From Aldehydirespirator sp963667505 (GTDB lineage Bacteria; Actinomycetota; Acidimicrobiia; Acidimicrobiales; Aldehydirespiratoraceae): DNA of 64,000 nucleotides. Positions 42,729-53,791 of this stretch are shown here, in pieces. The stretch is from the NCBI GenBank assembly GCA_963667505.2, contig OY763490.2, forward strand, positions 1,798,001 through 1,862,000, given 5' to 3'. The position numbers and the translations under genes are program-made. The notes beneath the pieces are model-generated. The model did not search any database, was not told the DNA's origin, and saw only the letters and a program-made list of their open reading frames with translations. Within the stretch, counting starts at the first letter, position 1; the number at the start of each line of letters is the position of its first letter.

Positions 42729-45617
42729 ATGAGCCGACCCAGCGACGAGACGACGCTCCGGGCCGCGGTGCCGGACAGGCCGAGCCTGGAGGGGCTGGAG
42801 GGCAAGTGGGACGCCGACTGGGAGGCGTCGGGAATCTATCGGTTCGATGCTGGGCGGCCCAGGGCGGAGGTGTTCTCCATCGACACTCCCCCGCCGACGG
42901 TGAGCGGCTCGCTGCACGTGGGACACGTCTTCAGCTACACCCACACCGACATCATCGCCCGCTACCGGCGCATGGCCGGCCAGGCCGTCTTCTACCCCAT
43001 GGGCTGGGACGACAACGGTCTGCCCACCGAGCGCCGGGTGCAGAACTACTACGGCGTTCGCTGCGACCCGTCGCTGCCCTACGACCCGGACTTCTCGGCC
43101 CCGCCCGACGCGGGACGGCCCTCGGCGGTGGCCAAGCGCCGGACGATCTCGGTGAGCCGGCCCAACTTCATCGAGTTGTGCGAGGAGCTGACCGCGGCCG
43201 ACGAGAAGGCCTTCGAGGACTTGTTCCGCCGCATCGGGCTGTCGGTGGACTGGACCCGCACCTACGCCACCATCGACGCTCACTGCCGGCGGGTGTCACA
43301 GCTCGCCTTCCTGGAGAACCTCGACCGGGGCGAGGCCTACCAGATCGACGCTCCGTCGCTGTGGGACGTCAGCTTCCAGACCGCGGTGGCCCAGGCCGAG
43401 CTCGACGACCGCGAGGTGCCCGGCGCCTACCACAAGCTGCGCTTCCACCGGATCAGCAACGACGACAGCGGCGACATCGATTACAGCGGCGGCGACGACA
43501 GCAACGACAGCAGCGGGGTCGGCAGCAGCGGGGTCGGTAGCAGCGGGGTCGGCAGCAGCGACAACGGCGGGTACGTGTGGATCGATACGACCCGGCCGGA
43601 GTTGGTGCCGTCGTGCGTGGCGCTGGTGGCCCATCCCGACGACGGGCGCTACCGGCCGCTGTTCGGCTCGACGGTGCGCACGCCGGTGTTCGACGTGGAG
43701 GTGCCGGTGCTGGCCCATCCGCTGGCCGACCCCGACAAGGGCACCGGCATCGCCATGATCTGCACCTTCGGCGACACCGCCGACGTCACCTGGTGGCGCG
43801 AGCTCGACCTGCCGGTGCGCACCGTGATCGGCCGCGACGGTCGCCTCGCGGCCGAGCCTCCCGCCGCCGTGGAGTCCGCCCCTGGCCGGGCCGCCTACGC
43901 CCGCCTGGCCGGCAAGACCGCCGCCGCGGCCCGCACCGAGATCGCGGCCGTCTTCGCCGAGTCCGGCGACCTCGACGGCGAGCCCCGCCCCATCGTCCAT
44001 CCGGTCAAGTTCTTCGAGAAGGGCGACAAGCCGCTGGAGATCGTGTCCAGCCGGCAGTGGTACATCCGCAACGGCGGGCGCGACGCCGACCTCGGCCGGG
44101 CCCTCATCGACCGGGGCACGGAGATGAATTGGGTGCCGCCCTACATGCGGGCCCGCTACGAGAGCTGGATCGCGGGGCTCAGCGGCGACTGGCTGATCAG
44201 CCGCCAGCGCTTCTTCGGGGTGCCCATCCCGCTGTGGTACCGCCTCGACGACGACGGCTCGCCGCAGTGGGACGACCCGATCCGCCCCCGCGGGGCCGAC
44301 CTGCCCGTCGATCCGTCCTCGGACTGCCCGGCGGGCTTCGACGAGTCCCAGCGGGGCCGCCCCGGAGGCTTCGTCGGCGACCCCGACGTGATGGACACAT
44401 GGGCCACGTCGTCGCTCACCCCCCAGATCGCCACCGGCTGGCGCACCGACGTGGCCCTGTACAAGGCCACGTTCCCGATGGACATGCGGCCCCAGGCCCA
44501 CGACATCATCCGCACCTGGCTGTTCTCCACGGTCGTCCGGGCCCATTTCGACTCCGGCACGGTGCCGTGGCACAACTGCGCGCTGTCCGGCTGGATCCTC
44601 GACCCCGACCGCAAGAAGATGTCGAAGTCGAGGGGCAACGTGCAGGTGCCCACCGACCTGCTGGAGCGGTACGGCGCCGACGCGGTGCGCTACTGGGCCG
44701 CTTGCGGGCGCCCGGGCACCGACACCGCCTTCGACGAGCAGCAGTTCCGCATCGGCCGGCGCCTGGCCGTCAAGCTCCTCAACGCCTCCAAGTTCGTGCT
44801 GCGCTTCGACGATCTCGACGACAGCTCCGAGACCGTCGCAAACACCGAACCGGCCGCAAACACCGGAACGGTCGCAGACACCCAAGCGGTCGCAGACACC
44901 GGGGCGGTCCCACCAGCCGAAGCGGCCGCAAACACCGGAACGGTCGCAGCAGCCGGGGTGGTTGAGACGCTGGAGCTATCAGCTAACAGCGAGGGCGGCT
45001 ATCTGCTGGGGATCACCGAGACGCTGGACCGGTCGATGCTGCACCGGCTGGCCGACTTGGTGGACGAGGCCACCCGAGCGCTGGACGCTTTCGACTACGC
45101 CCGGGCGCTGGAGCGCACCGAGTCGTTCTTCTGGGCCTTCACCGACGACTATCTGGAGTTGGTCAAGGCACGCGCCTACGGCGAGCAGGGCGCCGCTGCG
45201 GCCGTGTCCGCCCGACGGGCGCTGCGGGCCGCGCTGGCGGTGCTGCAGCAGCTGTTCGCGCCGTTCATGCCGTTCGTGGCCGAGGAGGTGTGGAACTGGT
45301 GGCACGGCTCCTCGATCCACACCTCGGCCTGGCCCCAGTCGGCGGGGCTGCGGGCGGCCGCGCAGGACGCGGGCGCGCTGCCGAGCACGGTGGCCGCGGC
45401 GGTGTTGAGCGAGGTGCGCCGGGCCAAGTCGGAGGCGAAGCGGCGGCTGCGCACCGAGGTCGTGCGGGCCACCGTCACCGACACCTCCGAGCGTCTCGCC
45501 GTGCTGGAGGCTGTGGCCGGCGACGTCCGGGCCGCGGGGCGGATCACAGAACTGACGACCGTGGAGGGCACGGCGCTGTCGGTGGCCTGTGAGCTAGTCC
45601 CCGAAGTCGCCACTTAG
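42729..45617 (+). CDS. valS: Valyl-tRNA synthetase
   Basis: 962 residues of class I synthetase. The HIGH motif appears as SGSLHVGH (H63, H66) after the valine-specific PPPTVSG, and KMSKS at about residue 629 (DRKKMSKSRGN). The editing domain and C-terminal anticodon-binding domain (FMPFVAEEVWNWW) follow. Two low-complexity in-frame insertions are unusual: about 245-280 (SSGVGSSGVGSSGVGSS) and about 700-735 (repeats of ANTGTVAD). They consist of 15-bp and 18-bp tandem repeats and lie at domain borders. It probably has its own promoter; nothing upstream but IS3. Confidence 0.95.
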   Translation: MSRPSDETTLRAAVPDRPSLEGLEGKWDADWEASGIYRFDAGRPRAEVFSIDTPPPTVSGSLHVGHVFSYTHTDIIARYRRMAGQAVFYPMGWDDNGLPTERRVQNYYGVRCDPSLPYDPDFSAPPDAGRPSAVAKRRTISVSRPNFIELCEELTAADEKAFEDLFRRIGLSVDWTRTYATIDAHCRRVSQLAFLENLDRGEAYQIDAPSLWDVSFQTAVAQAELDDREVPGAYHKLRFHRISNDDSGDIDYSGGDDSNDSSGVGSSGVGSSGVGSSDNGGYVWIDTTRPELVPSCVALVAHPDDGRYRPLFGSTVRTPVFDVEVPVLAHPLADPDKGTGIAMICTFGDTADVTWWRELDLPVRTVIGRDGRLAAEPPAAVESAPGRAAYARLAGKTAAAARTEIAAVFAESGDLDGEPRPIVHPVKFFEKGDKPLEIVSSRQWYIRNGGRDADLGRALIDRGTEMNWVPPYMRARYESWIAGLSGDWLISRQRFFGVPIPLWYRLDDDGSPQWDDPIRPRGADLPVDPSSDCPAGFDESQRGRPGGFVGDPDVMDTWATSSLTPQIATGWRTDVALYKATFPMDMRPQAHDIIRTWLFSTVVRAHFDSGTVPWHNCALSGWILDPDRKKMSKSRGNVQVPTDLLERYGADAVRYWAACGRPGTDTAFDEQQFRIGRRLAVKLLNASKFVLRFDDLDDSSETVANTEPAANTGTVADTQAVADTGAVPPAEAAANTGTVAAAGVVETLELSANSEGGYLLGITETLDRSMLHRLADLVDEATRALDAFDYARALERTESFFWAFTDDYLELVKARAYGEQGAAAAVSARRALRAALAVLQQLFAPFMPFVAEEVWNWWHGSSIHTSAWPQSAGLRAAAQDAGALPSTVAAAVLSEVRRAKSEAKRRLRTEVVRATVTDTSERLAVLEAVAGDVRAAGRITELTTVEGTALSVACELVPEVAT

Positions 45618-45621
45618 CCCC

Positions 45622-45741
45622 GGAACTGGCAGCACAAAGCACGCATAGCATGCAAAACGCTGCCAATTCCTGGGAAGGGCCGCACCAGCCACGGAACTGG
45701 CAGCAAAACACACGTATAGTATGCAAAACGCTGCCAATCCC
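45622..45741. repeat. Two tandem 49-bp hairpins between convergent genes
   Basis: Units 45622-45670 and 45693-45741. Each has outer arms GGAACTGGCAGC...GCTGCCAAT(T/C)CC and an inner short stem (GCATAGCATGC in one, GTATAGTATGC in the other). The inner change keeps pairing through G:U. It may be a bidirectional terminator or a REP-like element. Confidence 0.75.
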
Positions 45742-45754
45742 GGAACAGGCCGGG

Positions 45755-47314
45755 TCAGCGCAGGAGGCCTGCTATCTGGCGGGCTACCCGCTGGCCCGAC
45801 AGGAAGGCGCCGTGCACGGTGGAGGGGAAGCGGCTGTGGGTGGCCTCGCCCGCGAAGAACACCCGCTCGCCAGCAGGTCTGGCCATCACCCGGTAGCTCT
45901 CGAACGAGGCGCCTGCCGGCACATAGGAGTACGAGCCCCTCGTCCACGGGTCTGACGCCCAGCGGGTGCTGACCGAGTCGACCGGCTCGGGCACGTCCCC
46001 GAAGATGGCGCCGAGCGCCTCGACGGCCCGGCCGGTGAGCTCGTCGTCCGAGTACTGCTCGACCTGGGCACCGTAGGCCCCGGCGTTGAACATGGCCAGC
46101 ACCGGCTGCTGCTGGTACGGGTACAGGTTCAGCGTCTCGGACCAATGGCCCTTCTGCTCGCTGAGGTACCCGATCCACTCGACGTCGGGCTCCCAGAAGA
46201 CGTCGTCGAACAGCAGGCACGTCCGGTTGAGCACCCCCATGCCCAAGGCGTCGATGGCGGCCTGCTTCTCGGGCGGCAGCGACGGCACGAACGAGATGCC
46301 CCCGGCCTTGAGGACGCCCAGCGGCACGGTGACGATTACCCGCTCGGCCTCGAAGACCCCGCCGGAGTCGGTGGTGACCGTCACCTCGTCGCCGGTGTGG
46401 TCGATCTCGGCCACCGTGTGCCCGAGCCTGATGTCGCGGCCGGAGGCGAGCACGTCGATGATCTGGCCGTAGCCGCCGGGGAACACCACGTCGCCGCCCC
46501 GCAGGTCGCTGCCGCCGTCGTAGCTCATGATCGACAGGTCGGCGATGTCGGCCCCGAACTCGTGCTCGAACATCGAGTTGAGGACGTGCTGCCACAGGAG
46601 CCGGTCGTGGTGGTCGTCGAGTCCGTTGGCCGCGGCGAACTCGATGTAGACGGCCCGCAGCGACGCCTCCGGCCTCTCGTAGGCGAGGCGCATGTAGTCG
46701 CGCCAGAGCCGCTCGTCCACCCACGCGGTCTCGCGGCCCGTCTGGTCGTAGACGATGGTGTTGTCGTAGTCGGTCGGGGCGGTCTCGATGCTGTTGCGCT
46801 CGGCGATCTCGTGGATCGGGTTGTCGCGGGTGCCGTGGATCCAGGTCGCTCCGAGCTCTACCGGGATGCCGTCGCCGATGGTGGAGGTCCAGACACGGCC
46901 GCCGACTCGGTCCTGGGCCTCGAGGATGACGACGTTCTCAAGCCCGCGGATCTGGAGTTCCTGCGCCGCGGCCAGCGCAGCGACGCCAGCCCCGACGATG
47001 ACGATCCTCTCGTCCCGCGCAGCAGCCCCCGCCTGAGCCTCGCCAGCCGAGGCATCGCCAGCCGGGGCCTCGCCAGCCGAGGCATCGTCGACCGGGGCCA
47101 GAGCCTCCTCGACCGGTGCCGTCGCCGGGGCCTCGTCGCTGCGACGCCCGCAGGCCGCCAGAAAGGCAGCAGACGCGGCGAGTCCGACGGTCCCCAACCC
47201 TCCCCTGATGAACTCGCGGCGCGTCGGCTGGAGAAGTCGCCCCGTCGACCCGAGCGCGCTCTCCACGGCGGGGCCAGCTAGACCCGGGCGGCGTCTTGCC
47301 CGTCTATTGATCAT
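45755..47314 (-). CDS. Exported flavin amine oxidase (monoamine/polyamine oxidase family)
   Basis: 519 residues. A Tat motif TRREFIRGGLG at 31-41 is followed by a hydrophobic stretch and LAACG, a possible lipobox. The FAD-binding GAGVAALAAAQEL (near 108) and the typical GGRVWTSTIGDG and VELGATWIHG follow, with a C-terminal FAD segment RVFFAGEATHSRFPSTVHGAF. It would oxidise amines to aldehydes plus ammonia and peroxide outside the membrane. Between Tat signal and catalytic domain is a repeat-rich linker (ASAGEAPAGDASAGEA). Convergent with valS. Confidence 0.9.
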   Translation of the reverse strand: MINRRARRRPGLAGPAVESALGSTGRLLQPTRREFIRGGLGTVGLAASAAFLAACGRRSDEAPATAPVEEALAPVDDASAGEAPAGDASAGEAQAGAAARDERIVIVGAGVAALAAAQELQIRGLENVVILEAQDRVGGRVWTSTIGDGIPVELGATWIHGTRDNPIHEIAERNSIETAPTDYDNTIVYDQTGRETAWVDERLWRDYMRLAYERPEASLRAVYIEFAAANGLDDHHDRLLWQHVLNSMFEHEFGADIADLSIMSYDGGSDLRGGDVVFPGGYGQIIDVLASGRDIRLGHTVAEIDHTGDEVTVTTDSGGVFEAERVIVTVPLGVLKAGGISFVPSLPPEKQAAIDALGMGVLNRTCLLFDDVFWEPDVEWIGYLSEQKGHWSETLNLYPYQQQPVLAMFNAGAYGAQVEQYSDDELTGRAVEALGAIFGDVPEPVDSVSTRWASDPWTRGSYSYVPAGASFESYRVMARPAGERVFFAGEATHSRFPSTVHGAFLSGQRVARQIAGLLR

Positions 47315-47375
47315 GGCGACAAGTTCACAGCCTCATTGTTGCAGTCCTCTGATGACTGCGACGGAGTTCGCAAGT

Positions 47376-47660
47376 CGCCCACCTCCAGGAACCACAAGCA
47401 ACAGACCCCGCGCCCGCAAACACCCCGACGCCCAGGCCGCCCACCTCCAGGAACCACAAGCAACAGACCCCGCGGGCGCAGACACCCCGACGCGCGGGCA
47501 GCAGACGCTGCGGGTGGCCGATCGGGTGGCCAGACAGACGAGAGGCGAAGCAGACACCCGGACGCGCGAGCAGCAGACGCTGCGGGTGGCCGATCGGGTG
47601 GCCAGACAGACGAGAGGCGAAGCAGAGACCCCGACGTGTAGGCAGCGGGCGCTGCGCCGG
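47376..47660. repeat. Minisatellite: two 62-bp and two 72-bp tandem units
   Basis: Units begin at 47376 and 47438 (CGCCCACCTCCAGGAACC...) and at 47489 and 47561 (GACGCGCG(G/A)GCAGCAGACG...). The whole space between the sensor kinase end and the amine oxidase start (47315-47678) is filled by these and holds no gene. Confidence 0.8.
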
Positions 47661-47678
47661 CTGGCAACCGGTGGGTTG

Positions 47679-49076
47679 CTAGTCGTCGATCTCGGGGATG
47701 CGTAGGCCTACGGCGGCGCCGCCTAGGGGCGAGGTTGCCGCGAAGACCCGGCCGCCGTGGGCCTCGGCCACCTGGCGGACGATGGCCAGTCCGAGGCCCG
47801 ACCCGGCCCGGCCCCGGTGGGACTCCAGGCGGTGGAAGCGCTCGAAGATGCGCTCGCGGTCCGCCTCGGGCACGCCCGGCCCGGCGTCGTGCACCGTCAC
47901 CGCGCCGCCGTCCACGACCACCTCGATGGGGCCGTCCTCGCTGAACTTGACAGCATTGTCGACCAGGTTCCGCACCGCCCGGGCCAGCGCCTCGGGGCGC
48001 GCCTCCAGCGGCCTCGACCTCACTACCCGCACAGCCACATCGCGTCCGCTGCGTCGCCGGGCCCGCTCCACGACCGCCTCGACTACCTCTGCCATCTCGA
48101 TCAACTCGGGCTCCTCGTCGGTGCGGATGTCGGCCGCAAGGTCGACGAGTTCGGCCACCAGGTCGGAGAGCTCGCTCAGCTCGGCGTCCACATCGTCGAG
48201 GATCTCGGCCTGTTCCTCGGGGGCGATCTCGTCGGCGCGCCTCAGCATGTCGACGTTGGTGCGCAGGCTCGTGAGCGGCGTGCGCAGCTCGTGGCTGGCG
48301 TCCATCACCAGGCGCTGCTGCTGGCGGCGACTGGTGGACAGCGCGGCCAGCATGGTCCGGAAGCTGCGGGCGAGCCGCCCCACCTCGCCCGATCCCGAGC
48401 CCTCCACCGGCCCGTCCACGTCGCCGGTGGCGGCGATCCGCTCGGCGGCCTCGGTCAGCCTCACGATGGGACGCACCGTCCGTCCGGCCAAGAACCACGC
48501 CCCGGCCGCGGCCGCGGCCACCGCCAGCGAGCCGAAAAGAGCCACCTGCCCGCGGAGATCCTCCACCGCGTTCTCGACCTCGTCCATGGGACGGGCCAAC
48601 TGCACGAACACGCCGTCGCCTGCTTGCACTGTCATGAGCCGGAGCCTCATTCCCCTCGCCTGGACCGTCTCGAGGACCGGCCCGCGCCGTCGGGCCTGTT
48701 CCAGGCGGTCGAGATCGGGGGCGGTTCCGAAGTCGTCGTCGAAGCTGAGGATCACCTGGCCGCCTCGGAGCCGGCCGTCGGAACCGGCCTCCAGGTCGGT
48801 GACCACCACGCGGGCGTAGGCGTCGAACGACACCAGCGATCCAAGCGGGTCGGCCCGCAACAGCGACCCAATCCGGGAGTCCTTGTCACCCAGGCCGTGG
48901 AACCAGAAGTCCCGCTTCGGCTCGGCGATCACCAGGGCGGCCCGCTCCACCAGGTCGAGGTCGACCTCCTCGGTGAGCTCGGCCCGAGCCGACCGCACCG
49001 CCGACCACCCCACCGCGGCAACGGCCACGGTCACCACCGCAGCAACGAGCAGCGCCACCCGCACCCGCAGGCTCAC
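47679..49076 (-). CDS. Sensor histidine kinase, MprB-like
   Basis: 465 residues. TM1 is at 7-29, an extracytoplasmic domain at 30-175, TM2 at 178-200, then a HAMP linker and the phosphorylation site ASHELRTPLTSLRTN (H262). The ATPase boxes follow: NLVDNAVKF, DAGPGVPEADRERIFERF, GSGLGLAIV. It would phosphorylate the OmpR-type regulator encoded upstream. The pair resembles mycobacterial MprAB (envelope stress), but the sensed signal is unknown. It is separated from the regulator by a 330-bp minisatellite, unusual for such pairs. Confidence 0.92.
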   Translation of the reverse strand: MSLRVRVALLVAAVVTVAVAAVGWSAVRSARAELTEEVDLDLVERAALVIAEPKRDFWFHGLGDKDSRIGSLLRADPLGSLVSFDAYARVVVTDLEAGSDGRLRGGQVILSFDDDFGTAPDLDRLEQARRRGPVLETVQARGMRLRLMTVQAGDGVFVQLARPMDEVENAVEDLRGQVALFGSLAVAAAAAGAWFLAGRTVRPIVRLTEAAERIAATGDVDGPVEGSGSGEVGRLARSFRTMLAALSTSRRQQQRLVMDASHELRTPLTSLRTNVDMLRRADEIAPEEQAEILDDVDAELSELSDLVAELVDLAADIRTDEEPELIEMAEVVEAVVERARRRSGRDVAVRVVRSRPLEARPEALARAVRNLVDNAVKFSEDGPIEVVVDGGAVTVHDAGPGVPEADRERIFERFHRLESHRGRAGSGLGLAIVRQVAEAHGGRVFAATSPLGGAAVGLRIPEIDD

Positions 49077-49406
49077 CCGACCGCCCCCACGACACCACCG
49101 AGCGCCGAGACTCGACCAGACGCCAACACTCGACCGAGCCCCGCCACTCGACCGAGCCCCGCCACTCGACCGGGCCCCGCCACACCACCGAGCGCCAAGA
49201 CTCGACCGGGCCCCGCGACACCGCTGAGCGCCAAGACTCGACCGGGTGCTGAGCAGGCACCGCCGAGCGCCGACACTCGACCAGACGCCGAGACTCGACC
49301 AGACGCCAACACTCGACCGGGCGCTGAGCAGGCACCGCCGAGCGCCGACACTCGACCAAGCCCCGAGACACCGCCGAGCGGCGGAGCGCGGCCGGGCCGG
49401 GCAGGC
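49077..49406. repeat. 18-bp minisatellite between response regulator and kinase
   Basis: About 14 units of roughly (C/G)ACTCGACC(G/A)(G/A)(G/C)CCCCG(C/A), some extended to 21 bp by GCAGGCACCGCC. The unit length is a multiple of three and all frames are fairly open. No gene is recognised within it. Confidence 0.85.
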
Positions 49407-50294
49407 TCAGGGATCGATCCGGGCCACATAGCCGACGCCGCGCACGGTGTGGATCAGCCTGGGCGCTCCGTCGATCTCGGTCTTGCGCCTGAGGTAGCCG
49501 ACATACACGTCGAGCGTCTTCGACTCCACTTCGAGCGCACCGTCCCAGATCTCCTCGTAGATGTCGAATCGGCTCAGCACCACGCCGGAGTTGCGCACCA
49601 GCAGCCTGAGCAGGTCGAACTCGGTGCGCGAGAGCCGCACCGGGCGGCCCGCGCGCCGTACCTGGCGTCCGTCGACGTCGATCTGCAGATCGTCCAGGCG
49701 CAGCAGACCATCCGCCCGACCGCCGCCGGCTGCTGCCCGCCTCACTGCGGACGGCCGCGACGGGCCGCCTGCGCGGCTGCCTAGAGCACCCGCCAGTTGT
49801 TGGCGGGCTTCGGTGCCGGCTCGCAGACGGGCCCGCACTCGGGCCAGCAGTTCCTCCAACGCGAACGGCTTGACCAGGTAGTCGTCCGCTCCGGCGTCGA
49901 GGCCCGCCACCCGGTCGCCCACCTCGTGGCGGGCAGTGAGCATGAGGATCTGCGTGTCGCAGCCGCGCTCGCGCAGCATCCGGCAGACGCTGAGTCCGTC
50001 GGCGTTGGGCATCGAGACATCGAGCACCATCAGATCCGGCCGGCGAGCGTCGTGGGCTCTCAGCGCAGCGGCTCCGTCGGGCACGGAGGTCACTTGGTAG
50101 CCCTCGAGCCGCAGGGCCCGCTCCAGCGCGGCCCGCACCCGCCGGTCGTCCTCGGCGACCAGCACCAAGGCACCCGCGGCGACATCCGCTGAAGCACTCG
50201 CTGCGACGCCCGCTGAGGCGCCCGTCGCGGCCGGTGCGGAGACGGCGAGACTGCTTGGTGCGGAGCGTGGCGATGAGGCTGAACCTGGCATCAC
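49407..50294 (-). CDS. OmpR-family response regulator, MprA-like
   Basis: 295 residues. Receiver domain from about residue 43 (LVLVAEDDRRVR), with phospho-acceptor D92 in LMVLDVSMPNADG and K143 in DDYLVKPF; winged-helix DNA-binding domain at the C-terminus (LSRTEFDLLRLLVRNSG, TLDVYVGYLRRKTE, IHTVRGVGYV). The first 42 residues are a low-complexity Ala/Ser extension not typical of the family, so a start nearer residue 40 is possible. It probably autoregulates. Confidence 0.92.
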   Translation of the reverse strand: MMPGSASSPRSAPSSLAVSAPAATGASAGVAASASADVAAGALVLVAEDDRRVRAALERALRLEGYQVTSVPDGAAALRAHDARRPDLMVLDVSMPNADGLSVCRMLRERGCDTQILMLTARHEVGDRVAGLDAGADDYLVKPFALEELLARVRARLRAGTEARQQLAGALGSRAGGPSRPSAVRRAAAGGGRADGLLRLDDLQIDVDGRQVRRAGRPVRLSRTEFDLLRLLVRNSGVVLSRFDIYEEIWDGALEVESKTLDVYVGYLRRKTEIDGAPRLIHTVRGVGYVARIDP

Positions 50295-50373
50295 GGACTC
50301 CAGTGTGCCGGTCCGAAGGTGAACATCAGGTTAGAACCCGGCAGCGCCCCGCCGTGCGACCACCGCCGACGGT

Positions 50374-50379
50374 TAGGGT
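50374..50379 (+). promoter_or_regulatory. -10 hexamer TAGGGT of surE
   Basis: Six bases before the GTG start; leaderless arrangement. Confidence 0.5.
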
Positions 50380-50385
50380 CGGCCG

Positions 50386-51210
50386 GTGCGCATTCTGGTG
50401 ACCAACGACGACGGCATCGACTCCATCGGTCTTCATATGCTGGCCCGGGCCATGACCGCCCTCGGCGACGTGGTGGTGGTGGCCCCCGACAAGGAGTACT
50501 CCGGGTACGGCGCGGCCTTCGGCCCCTTGCACCTGATCAAGCCGGAGGTGCACCGGGCCTGGATCGACGGCGTCGACGAGGTGTGGTCGGTCACCGGCCC
50601 GCCCGCGCTCTGCGTGATGTTCGGGCGCCTAGACCTGTTCGGGCCGTACGACCTCGTCGTGGCTGGCATCAACCCCGGCGCCAACGTGGGCCGCTCCGTG
50701 TACCACTCCGGCACGGTCGGGGCCTGCCTGACCGCCCGCAACGGAGGAAAGAGCGGCGTGGCTGTGAGCCAGACGGTCGAGTCCTTCGGCGTGGAGGGCC
50801 AGGGCTGGGAGGAGATGCTCGCCGACCAGCGCTGGGAGACGGCCGCGACGGTGGCTGCCGCCGCCGTGGAGGGGCTGGTCACCGCTCTGCCGGAGCGGCC
50901 GGTGGTGCTCAACATCAACGTCCCCGGCCGGGACATGGCCGACATCAAGGGCTGGCAGCGCACCGAGGTCGGCATTGAGCCGCCTAGGGCGATGGCCACC
51001 GCGCAGCTCGAACCGCGGCCGGGCCACACTGACGCGTACCGGGTGAAGATGGACTGGGGCGAGGCCGTCGAGCTTCCCGAGCACACCGACGGCGGCGCGG
51101 TGATGTCCGGCTGGGTGTCGGTCAGCTGGCTGGGCCGCCTGGAGGCGGTCGAGCCGGACTTCTCCGGCGCCGCCGAGGCCGAGTCCCGCCTCGACACCTT
51201 GCTCGGCTGA
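50386..51210 (+). CDS. surE: 5'/3'-nucleotidase SurE
   Basis: 274 residues. N-terminal MRILVTNDDGIDSIG holds the metal-binding D8-D9, followed by VVVVAPDKEYSGYGAA (serine of the site) and DLVVAGINPGANVGRSVYHSGTVGAC with the conserved asparagine and H-S-G-T-V-G-A. It hydrolyses nucleoside monophosphates. GTG start supported by the TAGGGT hexamer. A monocistronic stress-related gene. Confidence 0.93.
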   Translation: MRILVTNDDGIDSIGLHMLARAMTALGDVVVVAPDKEYSGYGAAFGPLHLIKPEVHRAWIDGVDEVWSVTGPPALCVMFGRLDLFGPYDLVVAGINPGANVGRSVYHSGTVGACLTARNGGKSGVAVSQTVESFGVEGQGWEEMLADQRWETAATVAAAAVEGLVTALPERPVVLNINVPGRDMADIKGWQRTEVGIEPPRAMATAQLEPRPGHTDAYRVKMDWGEAVELPEHTDGGAVMSGWVSVSWLGRLEAVEPDFSGAAEAESRLDTLLG

Positions 51211-51337
51211 CCCAGGCCACACCCGCACCGAGCCGTCGCCGTCCGCTCCCGGTCGTGCGGGAGTCGAACTCTCCCAGCACTTCGAGACTGTTGCAGTGTC
51301 ACCGCCCACAACCGGCAGTGCGGCACCGGGCTCGGCG

Positions 51338-51343
51338 TAGCGT
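51338..51343 (+). promoter_or_regulatory. -10 hexamer TAGCGT of the ABC-F gene
   Basis: Six bases before GTG 51350, favouring that codon over ATG 51347. Confidence 0.45.
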
Positions 51344-51349
51344 TGGATG

Positions 51350-53508
<2,159 letters not shown>

Positions 53509-53512
<4 letters not shown>

Positions 53513-53745
53513 CCAGAGCCACCAACGGCAACACGACCGGCGACACGGCCAGACCCGCAAATGGAGCCACCAACAGCGGCACGACCGGCGACACGGCCAG
53601 AAGCGCAAATGGAGCCATCAACGGCAACACGACCGGCGGCACGGCCAGAGGCGCGAGGGGTGTCATGAGCAGAGACATGAACGGCGCGGGGGCCGGGGAT
53701 GTGAGCAGTGCGGTCATGATCGGGCAGCCTTCCGCACCGGTGTGA
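53509..53745 (+). CDS. Low-complexity hypothetical protein (78 aa)
   Basis: The ATG overlaps the ABC-F stop by four bases. The product consists of repeats of (T/I)NGNTTGDTAR(P/S)ANGA, encoded by roughly 51-60-bp tandem units, then a short unique end. It may be a real coupled gene or a minisatellite that happens to be open. Confidence 0.3.
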
Positions 53746-53791
53746 CACGCCAGTCAGCCGAGGACGCCGTGACGCGCTAGAACCCGGCTCG

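Noticed and set aside
43296..44885. Long minus-strand frame opposite valS
   Set aside because: Pure shadow of a clear synthetase gene; the composition is random-like.
47376..47660. CRISPR-like array
   Set aside because: Units are adjacent without unique spacers, with only two copies of each of two different repeats; this is a minisatellite.
49077..49406. CRISPR array between regulator and kinase
   Set aside because: 18-bp units with no spacers and no cas genes nearby.
47757..49784. Long plus-strand reading frame opposite the kinase and regulator
   Set aside because: It is antisense to two well-supported genes, and its open character comes from GC-rich codon bias and the 18-bp repeat.
51240..51310. 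Possible tRNA T-arm: GGGAG-AGTTCGA-CTCCC on the minus strand
   Set aside because: TTC sits in the wrong place in the loop, the would-be G53 stem does not pair, and no acceptor or anticodon arm can be drawn.
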